A DNA stretch of 64,000 nucleotides from Thinopyrum elongatum. Taxonomy: Eukaryota > Streptophyta > Magnoliopsida > Poales > Poaceae. The stretch is taken from positions 181,156,942 through 181,220,941 of the forward strand of contig CM022302.1 in NCBI GenBank assembly GCA_011799875.1. Reading direction: 5' to 3'. The notes under the pieces were generated by a model. That model ran no database searches. It was not told the origin of the DNA and saw nothing but the letters and a program-made list of their open reading frames with translations. Positions 34,685 to 46,480 of the stretch are shown here, one piece after another (the stretch's first letter is position 1; each line of letters starts with the position of its first letter). A program made the translations under genes and the position numbers.

Positions 34685-36940
34685 CTATTCATTTTCGGAG
34701 TCTAAAACGTTCTGGAAAGTATCCCTTATGTACTCCTCCGGTGTCATGGTATTAATTATATTGGTCTCAACATTTATGGGAGTACCTGAGATATAATGTT
34801 TGATTCTTTGACCGTTTACCACCTTTGGATTTCTGCCTTCGGCGTTGTTGATCTTAATGGCACCGGAACGATAGACCTCCTCGATAATGTAAGGACCTTC
34901 CCATTTAGAGAGATGCTTTCCTGCAAAAAATCTTAAATGAGAGTTATATAGCAAAACATGATCACGTATATTAAACTCACGCTTTTGTATCCTCTTGTCA
35001 TGCCATCTTTTAACTTTTTCTTTAAACAACTTGGCATTCTCATAGGCTTGGGTTCTCCATTCATCAAGCATGCTAATGTCAAATAACCTCTTCTCACCGG
35101 CAAGTTTGAAATCATAGTTGAGCTCTTTAATAGCCCAATAAGCTTTATGTTCTAGTTCAAGAGGTAAGTGACATGCTTTTCCATAAACCATTTTATACGA
35201 AGACATACCCATAGGGTTTTTATAAGCAGTTCTATAAGATCATAATGCATCATCAAGTTTCTTAGACCAATTCTTTCTAGACCTATTAACAGTCTTTTGG
35301 AAAATCAATTTAATCTCTCTATTGCTCAATTCTACTTGACCACTAGACTGAGGGTGATATGGAGATGCAATTCTATGGTTAACATCATATTTAGCAAGCA
35401 TTTTACGGAAAGCACCATGAATAAAATATGAACCACCATCAGTCATTAAATATCTAGGGACTCCAAACCTCGGAAAAATAACTTCTTTAAGCATCTTAAT
35501 AGAAGTGTTATGATCAGCACTACTAGTTGGAATAGCTTCTACCCACTTAGTAACGTAATCAACAGCAACTAAAATATGTGTATACCCATTAGAGGAAGGA
35601 AAATGTCCCATATAATCAAAGCCCCAAACATCAAATGGTTCAATAACAAGTGAATAATTCATAGGCATTTCCTGACGTCTACTAATATTACCAATTCTCT
35701 GGCATTCATCACAAGACAAGACAAACTTACGGGCATCCTTGAAGAGAGTAGGCCAATAAAAACCGGATTGCAATACCTTGTGTGCAGTTCTATCTCCAGC
35801 ATGGTGTCCTCCGTAAGCTTCGGAGTGGCACTTGCGTAGGATCTGTTCCTGTTCATGCTCAGGTACACAACGTCTAATAACACCATATACTCCTTCTTTA
35901 TAAAGGTGTGGGTCATCCCAAAAGTAATGTCTTAAATCATAGAAAAACTTTTTCTTTTGCTGGTATGTGAAACTAGGTGGTATAAATTTAGCAACAATGT
36001 AATTAGCATAATCAGCATACCATGGAGTATTACGAGAAGCATTTATGAAAGCTAATTGCTCATCAGGAAAACTATCATCAATAGGTAGTGGGTCATCAAG
36101 AACATTTTCTAACCTAGACAAGTTGTCTGCTACGGGGTTCTCAGCTCCCTTTCTATCAATAATATGCAAATCAAATTCTTGTAACAAGAGAACCCATCTA
36201 ATAAGTCTAGGTGTAGCATCTTTCTTTTCCATAAGATATTTAATAGCAGCATGATCAGTGTGAATAGTTACTTTGGAATCAACAATATAAGATCTGAACT
36301 TATCACAGGCAAATACAACTGCTAGAAATTCTTTTTCAGTAGTAGCATAATTTCTCTGGGCACTGTCTAGAGTTTTACTAGCATAATTAATAACATTCAA
36401 TTTCTTATCAACTCTTTGTCCTAGAACAGCATCAATAGCATAATCACTAGCATCACACATAATTTCAAAGGGTAAATTCCAATCAGGTGGTTGAACAATA
36501 GGTGCAGAAATCAAGGCTTTCTTAAGTATTTCAAATGCTTCTACACAATCATCATCAAAAACAAAAGGAACATCTTTTTGCAAGAGATTAGTGAGAGACC
36601 TAGAAATTTTAGAGAAGTCTTTAATAAACCTCCTATAGAAACCAACATGACCAAGGAAACTTCTTATACCTTTGATATATTTAGGACACGGCATCTTTTC
36701 AATAGCATCTACTTTAGCTTTATCAACTTCAATACCTCTTTCAGAAATTTTATGGCCCAAGACAATACCTTCATTAACCATAAAGTGACACTTCTCCCAA
36801 TTCAAAACAAGATTAGTTTCTTCACATCTCTGCAGAACTCGATCAAGGTTGCTTAAGCAATCATAAAAAGAAGTTCCGTAAACGGAGAAATCATCCATGA
36901 AAACCTCAACAATCTTTTCACAAAAGTCAGAGAATATAGC
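34685..36940 (-). pseudogene. A2 pol: RT C-terminal part, RNase H and integrase
   Basis: Open from the B insertion site at 36940 to 35240, then 35212-34685. It starts just before the RT active-site block MDDFSVYG and continues through RNase H ([41 protein letters not shown]). Integrase follows: a zinc part with [11 protein letters not shown] and CDECQRIG, core residues in [17 protein letters not shown] and QVELSNREI, and a C-terminal domain to 34685. One TGA near 35238 stands for TGG in A1. The upstream half of RT lies 12.9 kb away at 49811 because B is inserted between them. Non-functional as a whole. Confidence 0.9.
36936..36940 (+). repeat. TSD (ATAGC), left of element B
   Basis: Matches 49811-49815. 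Removing B restores an uninterrupted RT frame across the site. Confidence 0.95.
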
Positions 36941-37474
36941 TGTCGTGGTAATTTCACGGTAGATGTCCTCATAGGACTTAGTCGCGAGGCCATCACGTCA
37001 AGTGGTAGATCGAATGGGTTAGGGGGACACGAAGGAGATGAGGATTTACCTTGGTTCGGCCCCTCTTGGAGAGGTAAAAGCCTACGTCTTGCTTTGGTTG
37101 TATTGATGATGATCTTGATTACAAAGGTGCACTTGGCAGTCCTAGTTCTCGAGAGGTTGTAGCTTATCCTGTCTAACCTGGGGCTCCCTCTTTATATATA
37201 GGTTGAGGCCCGGGGTGTACATTAGAGTCCTGAGACGGAATATGGTCCGTGCCCAAGTCTATCTTGCCTTCTAAGTAAGGAAAGTCCATATGGCGGTTTA
37301 CAATTGGGCCTAAATCGGTGCCTTGTAGGCCGGCCCACGGAGTAGGCAACTTAATCTCCCAGGCGAGTCTTCTGGTAAGCCATGGCCCACCTGGCCTGGC
37401 CCTTTTGTGAGTCGCCGCTTTTGTTGACCCGCCCCTGGATGGGCGGGTCATATCCTTGGGTTATATCCCCAACA
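36941..37474 (-). repeat. 3' LTR of B (534 bp)
   Basis: Has the same ends as 49279-49810 but is clearly diverged, with an insertion of about 15 bp near 37235 and a deletion of about 13 bp near 37370. I do not see a clean polypurine tract next to it. Confidence 0.93.
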
Positions 37475-38548
37475 TTAGCCGTCAGGTTGATTTGAATGTG
37501 TTCATGTCAACCTTCTGGACCCTTCTTGATTCTGGCGGGTCTTCCGCTCGTGCCGGCTTAAGATCCGGCTCATCAATGTCTTTCCAGACTTGTCTTTTTC
37601 CGTTCCTCTTGAAAATCTTCATGATGTCATCAAGTCAATCGTAACGAATCTTTTATGACGTCATCCATACCTTGAGTGGGTCTGATAGGTGCGGTAATTG
37701 AGGTGTCTGTTTGCCACTGTAGATCCTTATTTTTCGTGCCTACCTTTTCCCCTTCTGGTTTCGTTTAAATACCCCCCTCGGGGCCTCATTTTTCAGTTGC
37801 CGCTTCGACGTCTTCTTCCACCTTCTGATGCCTGCGCCCTTCGAGGTTCTGCCGCTGTTCGCCTTCAAGCTCGCCGGTCGTCAAGAACTCAGGCCCCCTC
37901 CGGCGCGCCTCCGACGGTCGTCTCCTGCCACGCGCCGCCGCCGGTCATCGCCAACCAGGTACATACCACCATCTCCCCTAGGTCATCTCTCCATTGCGAC
38001 CTAGCTCTGCACCTCGGCCACATCTCCATGACCGTCGTAGACCCCCAGTCTAGTCGCTCTGCCTAGGAAAAACGGACCTCTTTGCCGGCCACGGATGAAT
38101 TTCAGATCTGGTGTACCTTCACTTTGGTAGAAAATGCGATCTGACCTAGTTCCTTTCCCAACATATGAACTCATCAAGAACTGAATTATTCCCCTTTAAA
38201 TGGAATATTTAGATCCAAACTTTCCTCCACTTCATTTGAAACTTGTTGTTACAACACTTGTAGAAATTTGCATGCTCCATCGTAGGATCAGCCGCCTCAG
38301 TACCTAGGGCGACTTAAATTGTTACGCACCGTAAGATGCAACGCTTGTCTTAGTATGATTTCTGTAAGCTGAACTCTAAGAATCCTTGCACTTGTGATGC
38401 AGACTGATCACTGTCCCTGTTTTAAATAGCCTAAATGATAAAGCGGCTCATTACTTGTCCTCTTAAGCTGCCCGCCATGTGATGTCCAGTTATAAATCAC
38501 CTGTGACGTTCTTTTATGTTTTAAATCATATCTAGGCCACTTGAAAAC
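37475..38548. other. B: region between 3' LTR and the antisense gene
   Basis: About 1.1 kb that would be the promoter and 5' leader of the plus-strand gene. A TTTAAATACCCCCC word near 37766 could be a TATA-like element. No other feature is supported. Confidence 0.5.
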
Positions 38549-41500
38549 ATGTCGAGAACCAAAACCAAGGAACCGAATGTCTGCAACTGGGTCACTTCCC
38601 AGGTCTCGGATATCGTTATGCAGGATTACATAAGCTAGGGACTCTTGTCAGCATCAGAGGCTGCCACCTGCTGGGTTCCAATTGGCGAGTGTCCCCCAAC
38701 ACCCAAAGACGGGGAGGTCATCATCTTTACTGACCACCTGCTAAGGGGTTTTTCCCCACCCGGCTCAAAATTCTTTAGAGACGTTCTCCACTTTTACGGT
38801 CTACACCCACATGACCTTGGCCCTAATTCCATCGTGAATTTATGCCAATTTCAAGTCATGTGTGAGGTGTATTTACAAGTAGAGCCATCAGTGACTCTCT
38901 TCAGAGAGTTTTTCTACGTCAACAAACAGTGTGAATCTGCAAAGGGCCTTAGCCTGGAGCTTGGAGGAATTTCCTTCCAGAGGCGAAGGGACACTATTTT
39001 CCCTGCTGCTCAACTGCCGAGTCATCCAAAGGGTTGGAACAAGACTTTGTTTTACTGTAAGAATACTGCGCCAGAGGGTGAAAATCCTCTGCCGAGCTAT
39101 CGCCCAACCCGGCTCTCTCTTTCGGTGGTTTACCCTGGCTGGCCTACACCCGAGGAACGGGCACAAGTAAGCGGCCTTTGCTCAAAGGTAGGCGCGCTAG
39201 TGGCCAATGGGTTGACAGGGATCAACCTAACACGTTGTTGGATTTCTTGGCGGATAATGCCATTGAGCCGCCGTCTCATCTTGATGCATGCCTATAATGG
39301 TGAAACGACTGATCCTCAGCGGAGCAGCCCGACCAATTTTACGAAAGAAGAAGCTGATGAAGCAGTAAGATCTCTGATCAAGGTCCCTCCATCAGATAGC
39401 GGCAAATTTGGGCTAGCTCCATTCTCTGCGTCTAACCCGCCACCCCCTGTAAGTGTTGAAAATGATGTTTTTACCCTAGCTTTACATGCCCTTCAAGCAT
39501 ATAATCCTTTGATGTTTTACTTGGTAGGAGAACGATCCTTTCTGGAGTAGACGACCAATGGTGAACAAAACATCTGCTAAGCGTCGTAAGGCTGTGGCGG
39601 GTGAAGACCCAAAACAAAAGAAAAGGGCCAAGACCATCTCTAATCCGGAGGCTTCGGAAGAGTCGCCCGAGGATGACCCGGCTCTTAATGAATTGCTTCA
39701 AGATGATGATTCAGAGGTAAGCTTCCTTCTCTCTAATTAACTTGTTTCCCTTTAACCGTGTTTATACAAATCCAACTGTCAATGCTTTCCTAGGATGACG
39801 CAAGTGAGAGCCGAGCCAAAAATGTTGAGGTAATCCCTATCTCATCTGATTCAGATATTCATGTTCCCAAGAAGCTAAGAAGAACAGTGAGAAAAGTGCC
39901 CTTTTCTCATCCACTTGCTTACTTGGACCCTGATTTCTTAATAAAGAAAATGCAGTACGCCGGCTCATCACGACAAGGGGTAGGTGGCGACTCTGGTGCC
40001 ACGATGGGCGGTTCAGATTCTGCCCTAGACCCTCCCAAGCGTGCCAATGAGGTGCCTCATAGTCCAACTCCCTCTTGCCCTCAAGCCGGCTTATTTAAAC
40101 AGCCTCTTAACTCATCTGATTCGGACTATCAGGAGTCACCATTAACGTCAGAAGACTCGTCAGGATCTCAGTTGGCTCCAATGATTATCAAGCCCGGGTA
40201 AGTATGCATGTGATTAGGTCATATTTTTTTTGACCAAGTTTTGGATGTATTTCAACATTGTTATACACCTTGTGACTTTGTAGAGCCAAGGCTAAGAAGA
40301 AAAAGTCTGGCGAGTCTGGCTCGACATCAGAGCCAGTCGAGGCTCATGTAGAAACTGCCAAGGACCAAACTGAGGAAACTCATGAGGTCTTGGAGCAAGA
40401 TAACCCGCCACCAGGTGACGGCATAGAGGGTCAAGCAAAGAATGTCAACAATCAGCCGGAGGTTAACCCGTCCTCTCCTGCTTGTGAGTTGAAGTCAAAA
40501 ACAGCGGCTGACGAAGCAACGACATCTCCTTCCCAGGACGACCTTACCATTACCAGAACTGAGTTCAAGGCTCCTGAGCTATCACAAACTTTGGCGAAAG
40601 TGGTATCCAAAGGCGAGTCACAAGCTTTAATCAAAGGGAAAGAGAAACTGGAGCTATCAGACTTGGAGGGGTTGAATGCCGTAGAACTTCATGAGACGTT
40701 TTTGACTCGGCTGTCTGAGAGCCAAAATATGGAAGCCAACACGGTCAACATGCTTATACGAAAATATGAGGTATGTCTTGAGCCTTGAGAATTTACCACT
40801 TAGATATTTATATCCGTGATAGCCGCCCAAACCTGGATACGAATAAGACACTGCTGATTTATATGCAGAGTTGTAATAGCATAGTTGTTAGACATATAGT
40901 AGCCCCCAAGGGCCGGCTTGCTTCTTTAGAAGTAGCCGGGTCTTTGTAATATTTGAAAATTGCTTGTGTAGCCCCCAAGAGCCGGCTGGCTTCTTGGAAC
41001 CAGTCGGGTCTTGAAGTAACCTTTTCCTTCTGAGCTCTTACAAAAGAGCATTGTGATAGTCGCCAAGGGCCGGTTCATCATGGCAATGTGGGCCGGATCT
41101 TATTATTTGATAAACAAGATTTTGAAAGTGCATTAGCCCCCAAGTGCCATGTAGAGTACAGGTAGTCTGCTTGGGACTTTCACATTGTTTTACTTCGTGT
41201 AATTTCTGTATGTACAGGAGCTACTGTCTGAAGCACAAGGCAAGTTGACCAGCTGCCAAGAAACCTTGAAAGTTCAGCAAAAGCGACGAGCAGACGCCGA
41301 ATCAATCGCTGCTGACCGAGAGAAAGCAGTGTACGTGGTGGATGAAAAACTTAAGTCCCAGCTTGCGAAACATGAGAAAGAGAAAAAATCTCTTATAAAA
41401 CATGCACAGGACGCAGAAGGGCGGCTCAAAACCGTAACTGAAGAGCTCTCCAGCTTGAAGAAGCATATTTTTCAGATGACTCAAGCTATTTTTGGTAAAT

Positions 41501-41763
41501 CGCCAAGTTCTTTGTCCTTGGATAGGTACCAGGCGGGTTTTGACGCGGCGGGTAAACGCATAGAACAAGCCAGCTTCAAGATAGTCAATCTGATTCCTGC
41601 CGGACGTAAGGATTGCTTTGCCCCTGATGTTGAACCCTCCGAACTTATTAAAGAGGGTGATTTCTTTAAGGCTTTGTCAACCATTGATTGGGATGCTGAT
41701 GATGTTCAGATCGCCGAAGCAGCGAAGACGGCGCAGGGTGATGAGGAAGCGGCTCAAAAGTAG
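38549..41763 (+). pseudogene. Antisense five-exon gene of element B (Transposase_28-type N-terminus, coiled-coil C-terminus)
   Basis: Exons 38549-39448, 39528-39716, 39794-40197, 40284-40770 and 41218-41763 all have GT-AG borders. Their lengths join in phase to 842 codons ending in TAG at 41761. Residues about 50-190 carry HLLRGFSPPGSKFFRDVLHF and PNSIVNLCQFQVMCEVYL, the pattern of the plant family Pfam calls Transposase_28 (putative gypsy-type transposon). The middle is acidic and Ser/Pro-rich with a KRRK...KKRAK basic stretch. The last exon is a long coiled coil (EKLKSQLAKHEKEKKSLIKH). One internal TAG at 38636-38638, after residue 29, is the only break I see; a start downstream of it may be used. 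It runs opposite to gag-pol. Function unknown; regulation by antisense transcription is a possibility. Confidence 0.75.
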
Positions 41764-42640
41764 ATTGACTTGGCAGATAAAGCTGCTGTTAGCGCAAGCT
41801 CAAAATGGAAGTACTGCTTTATATTTTGAGAGCCCTCCTATGGCTATGTAATAGGGTAGTAAAAAACCTTTGGATGTGCCATCGTGCACAATTCTGACGT
41901 CTGTTGAACGTGACGGGGTTAACCCGCCTGATTGCCTTTGTTTAAAAGGTTCTGATTCGAATGAAAATCTTTTGGCGACATAGGGCGACTTAGGACCGAT
42001 GCCTTAAATTCTTGTGACAGGGGTATATGAACCAGATGTGTTAAATGCGCATAATGGCGACTTAACCCAGAATAAGGTAACTTGTAAATGTTTATGATGT
42101 AACCGGTGTAGAAGGGACCGGGGCTCGTGGCCGATAAACATTAAAGATAACCTGTAATAGAAAATCACAAAAAATTTAATATGTTAAGTCGGCTTTTGAG
42201 GCTCGACAGACTTTGCTTTCGGGGCTTAAGTATCACTTCAAAGAAGCGTATGGCGTGATAGCCCTTGGAGTATCCTCGTTGCTGTAAACCGGCTCTCACA
42301 TGACATAACCGACGTTTGAACTTTGCGAGGTCATGGTCGCCATAGCGAGTAACCTGGCAAGAGTACGGCGGGTCATCTGATTGGAGAAGTAGCAAATAAA
42401 CAGGCGGGTTTAACCAAGATGGGGTGTCGTTTTCGTGCCAGTCAAAAGGGTGAGATAGCTAAACTCGTGGAGTTGGAAGCCCCCAAGTGACCTATGATCA
42501 AAAAAAAAAGCTAAAGACTAATGCATAGAGATTGAGATGAAATGACAGAGACCCCGAGTTTCGGAGGTGCCGGCTTTATTTATTGATCATAATAGTATAT
42601 ATACACATAGGTATGTACAATGAGAACCTGAGATAGAGCT
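41764..42640. other. B: spacer between the convergent antisense gene and integrase
   Basis: Contains the 3' ends of two convergent genes. Short words such as GCCCCCAAG and CGGCTT recur here and in the introns at 40890-41160. No gene is seen. Confidence 0.6.
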
Positions 42641-44074
42641 CTAGGTGTAATAAGGCCTTAGGTGAGCTATGTTCCAAGGCCTGGTGGTCTCCTCCTCGGA
42701 TGTGTGAGATTCCTTGTCAGGACGGAGATCGACCAAGTAGTAGGATTCGTTATGAAGGTTCTTACTAACAATGAAGGGCCCTTCCCAAGGAGGTGAAAGC
42801 TTATGAAGATTGGACTGATCCTGAATTAGCCGGAGCACTAAGTCGCCCTCCTGGAAAGTGCGGCTGTGAACTCTACGGCTATGATAGCGGCGTAGGTCTT
42901 GTTGGTATATGGCAGAGCGGGCTACGGCTAAATCACGCTCCTCCTCCAGTGCATCCAAAGAATCTTGACGACCTTGGTCGATGTCAGCTTCAATGTATGC
43001 CGTAACCCAGGGCGAGTCATGACGTATGTCACTAGGTAAAACGGCTTCTGCGCCATAAACCATAAAGAAAGGCGTAAAGCTTGTTGATCTGTTGGGGGTG
43101 GTCCATATGCTCCATAAGACAGAGGGAAGCTCCTCAACCCAACAACCCGGTGTGCGCTGGAGAGGAACCAGAAGCCGAGGCTTGATACCTCGTAAAATCT
43201 CTTGATTAGCACGCTCGGCTTGACCATTGGATTGAGGGTGCGCAACAGACACTACATCGAGCCGGATGTGCTCTCGGTGACAGAACTGCTACATAGCTCC
43301 CTTGGAGAGGTTTGTACCATTGTCGGTAATGATGCTGTGTGGGAAGCCAAATCGGAAGATTAACTTCTTGAGGAACTTGACCGCCGTAGCTGCATCACAA
43401 TTGCTGATAGGTTCCGCTTAAATCCACTTGGTAAACTTATCGACAGCGACCAAGAGGTGAGTCTTTTTATCTTGGGACGGCTTAAACGGACCAACCATAT
43501 CAAGCCCCTAGACCGCAAAGGGCCAAGTGATTGGAATCATCCTGAGTTCTTGAGCCGGCACATGAGCCTGTCGTGCAAACTTTTGACATCCATCACACTT
43601 TTCGACTATGTCCTCAGCGTCAGCATGAGCCGTGAGCCAGAAAAAACCATGATGAAAAGCCTATGCCACCAAGGACTTTGAGCCGGCATGGTGGCCACAG
43701 TCGCCAGAGTGGATCTCATTGAGTATCTCACGGCCTTCCTCAGGTGAAACACAACGTTGAAAAACTCCTATGATGCTTCTCCTGTGTAACTCGCCGTTGA
43801 CGATGGTCATGGATTTAGAACGCCTGACAATCAGGCGAGCTGTAAGCTCATCATCAGGCAGCACACCATGGGATAAGTAATCCAAGTAAGGGATTGTCCA
43901 ATCTGGAATAGCATGTAGATCCGCCACTAGTTGAGCCTCCGGATCAGGAATAGCAAGATCCTCTTCCGATGGCAATTTGACTGACGGGTTATGGAGGACA
44001 TCAAGAAAAACATTAGGAGGGACCGGCTTGCGCTATGAACCTAGGTGTGATAAAGCATCAGCCGCCTTGTTCTG
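42641..44074 (-). pseudogene. B integrase, broken by several stops
   Basis: The stretch 43975-43661 holds the zinc part (HSGDCGHHAGSKSLVAKA). The core follows with GLDMVGPFKPS and ITDNGTN, then 43252-42641 with SVAHPQSNGQAERANQEIL and the C-terminal domain to RPYYT. In-frame stops occur near 44030, 43510 (where a Trp is expected), 43420 and 43290. At least two fit G-to-A or C-to-T changes. The last 203 residues are open. Non-functional. Confidence 0.85.
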
Positions 44075-45781
44075 TCATTGATCGATATGATCTACCTGAT
44101 ATCCTTTGAAGTGACTAGCAACGTTGGTGACTGCTTGTCGATAAGCCGCCATGAGGGGGTCTTCTGAGTCCCAAGTGCCAGAAACTTGTTGAGCCACTAG
44201 GTCTGAGTCGCCCAAACACCTGACTCGGCTGAGGTTCATCTCCTTAGCAATACGAAGGCCGTGAAGAAGGGCCTCGTACTCAGCTGCATTGTTAGTACAA
44301 GGAAACATGATTCTCAACACATAACAGAATTTGTCACCTCGAGGGGAAGATAAGATGACTCCAACCCCCGAACCCTCAAGCTGCCTGGATCCGTCAAAGT
44401 GTATAGTCCAATACGTATTGTCTGGTCTCTCCTCAGGAGCCTGGAGTTCAGTCCAATCATTGAAGAAGTCCACCAGTGCTTGAGATTTGAAGGCCGTGCG
44501 AGGCACATACTTGAGGTTATGTGGGCCTAGCTCAATAGCCCACTTGGCTATCTGGTCTGTCGCTTCCCTGTTGTGGATGATATCACCTAAGGGAGCTGAG
44601 CTAACCACTGTGATATGATGTTCCAAGAAGTAATGCCTCACCTTCCGACTTGCCATAAACACGCCAAAAACCAGTTTCTGCCAGTGAGGGTAAGGTTGCT
44701 TGGATTCTGTTAAGACCTCACTGACATAATATACTAGCCTTTGAACTGGGAACTCTTTACCCGCCTCCTTCCTTTCCACCACAACTGCTACGCTGACTAC
44801 TTTGTTATTAGCGGCAATGTATAGGAGCATAGGCTCTTTAGTGATTGGAGCAGCAAGGACAGGTGGCTCAGCCAATTGCTTCTTGAGAGCCTTAAAGGCG
44901 TCGTCTGCAGCAGTACTCCACTGGAAGTTATCTATTTTCTTCAGCATCTGATAGAGAGGGATTGCTTTCTCACCGAGGCGGCTTATGAACCGACTCAAGG
45001 CAGCAATGCGACCCGCCAGGCACTGGACATCATTGAGATTCTTTGGCTTAGCTAGCGAGGTGATCGCCTTGATCTTCTCTGGGTTGGCTTCAATGCCATG
45101 TTCTGAGACCAGGAAACCAAGTAACTTGCCAGCGGGAACACCAAAGACGCACTTGTCCGGGTTAAGTTTCATCTGATATGTGCGAAGGTTAGCGAAGGTC
45201 TCCTTGAGGTCATCCAGCAGAGTCGCCTTCTTTGCTGATTTGACCACAATATCGTCAACATAGGCATGAACATTGCATCCAATCTGATTGTGAAAACAGT
45301 TCTGAACACAACGCTGATAAGTCGCCCCTGCACTCTTAAGTCCAAAGGGCATGGAGACATAGCAGAAGGCTCCAAAGGGGGTGATTAAAGCCGTCTTCTC
45401 TTGATCCTCGATGGACATCTTGATTTGATGATAGCCAGAATAAGCATCCAATAAGCAGAGGCTCTCGCAGCCTGCCATGGCATTAATGATTTGACCAATG
45501 CGAGGGAGGGCGAAAGGGTCACTAGGACATGCCTTGTTGAGGTCTGTGTAATCAATACACATGCGCCAAGTGTTGTTTTTCTTGAGAATGAGCACTGGGT
45601 TGGCGAGCCACTCAGGATGAAAAACTTCGACGATGAACCCAGCAGCTAGGAGCCGGGCCACCTCTTCACCAATTGCCTTGTGTCTCTTCTCGTTAAAACG
45701 ACGGAGGTATTGCTTGACTGGTTTGAATTTAGGATCCACATTAAGGTGGTGCTTGGCGAGTCTTCTCGGTACACCCGGCAT
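44075..45781 (-). CDS. B reverse transcriptase, RNase H and second RNase H (568 codons open)
   Basis: RT signatures in order are WRMCIDYTDLNKACPSDPFA, DAYSGYHQIKM, PFGLKSAGATYQR and the active site YVDDIVVKS near residues 175-183. A first RNase H-like region spans about residues 295-420, with part of its catalytic set changed. A second one starts at YWTIHFDGSRQLEGSGVGV (about 455) and has NNAAEYEALLHGL and GDSDLVAQQVSG. The second resembles the archaeal-type RNase H gained by Tat-lineage elements. The frame is open, upstream protease is in 46480-45845 and downstream integrase is broken. It would copy the element RNA to DNA in the cytoplasmic particle. Confidence 0.88.
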   Translation of the reverse strand: MPGVPRRLAKHHLNVDPKFKPVKQYLRRFNEKRHKAIGEEVARLLAAGFIVEVFHPEWLANPVLILKKNNTWRMCIDYTDLNKACPSDPFALPRIGQIINAMAGCESLCLLDAYSGYHQIKMSIEDQEKTALITPFGAFCYVSMPFGLKSAGATYQRCVQNCFHNQIGCNVHAYVDDIVVKSAKKATLLDDLKETFANLRTYQMKLNPDKCVFGVPAGKLLGFLVSEHGIEANPEKIKAITSLAKPKNLNDVQCLAGRIAALSRFISRLGEKAIPLYQMLKKIDNFQWSTAADDAFKALKKQLAEPPVLAAPITKEPMLLYIAANNKVVSVAVVVERKEAGKEFPVQRLVYYVSEVLTESKQPYPHWQKLVFGVFMASRKVRHYFLEHHITVVSSAPLGDIIHNREATDQIAKWAIELGPHNLKYVPRTAFKSQALVDFFNDWTELQAPEERPDNTYWTIHFDGSRQLEGSGVGVILSSPRGDKFCYVLRIMFPCTNNAAEYEALLHGLRIAKEMNLSRVRCLGDSDLVAQQVSGTWDSEDPLMAAYRQAVTNVASHFKGYQVDHIDQ

Positions 45782-45844
45782 GTCAGAAGGCTTCCATGCA
45801 AAGATGTCCCGATTCTCACGGATAAACTCAACGAGCGCGCTTTC

Positions 45845-46480
45845 CTATTTGGGGTCCATGTCGGCCCCAATAGTGAACTTCTTGGATGATTCGCCTGGGA
45901 CGAACTCAACATCCTTGGTATCCTTGGCCGATTTGAACTTGAGCGGCGGGTCAGCTTCAGTGGTGGGCTTCTTGAGAGGTGTCATATCGGCTGGGTCTAC
46001 GTTGTTGGTGTAGTACTGAAGCTCCTCCGCGGCGCAAGCCGTCTCGGCGTACGCGGCGTCGCCTTCTTTGCACTCTAGGGCGATCTTCATGTCACCACTA
46101 ACCGTAATGGTGCCACGAGGGCCAGGAATTTTGAGCTTGAGGTAGACGTAGCAAGGCCGAGCCATGAATTTGGCATAAGCCGGCCGTCCAAAGAGGGCAT
46201 GATACGGGCTCTTGATTTTAACCACCTCAAAGGACAAAGACTCACATCTGAAGTTGGTGTCTGAACCAAAAGCCACATCCAACTTGACCTGGCCAACTGG
46301 GTAGGCCGACTTGCCAGGGATAATTCCGTGAAAAACTGTGGTGGATGGCGAGAGGTCTTTCTCAGACAGGCCCATGCGCCGCAAGGTGTCATAATAGAGA
46401 ATATTAATACTGCTCCCCCCATCCATAAGCACCTTGGTGAGAGAATAGCCCCCAACTTGAGGCGTCACTACCAAAGCCAA
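45845..46480 (-). CDS. B aspartic protease region (211 codons)
   Basis: The motif VLMDGGSSINILY holds the catalytic Asp, in the D-G-G-S form common in Tat elements. It is followed by LFGRPAYAKFMA, a typical flap-side segment. The frame ends at TAG before the RT frame, so RT would need readthrough or belonged to one frame before mutation. The upstream end is the joint used in the truncated copy at 24897. Confidence 0.75.
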   Translation of the reverse strand: MALVVTPQVGGYSLTKVLMDGGSSINILYYDTLRRMGLSEKDLSPSTTVFHGIIPGKSAYPVGQVKLDVAFGSDTNFRCESLSFEVVKIKSPYHALFGRPAYAKFMARPCYVYLKLKIPGPRGTITVSGDMKIALECKEGDAAYAETACAAEELQYYTNNVDPADMTPLKKPTTEADPPLKFKSAKDTKDVEFVPGESSKKFTIGADMDPK

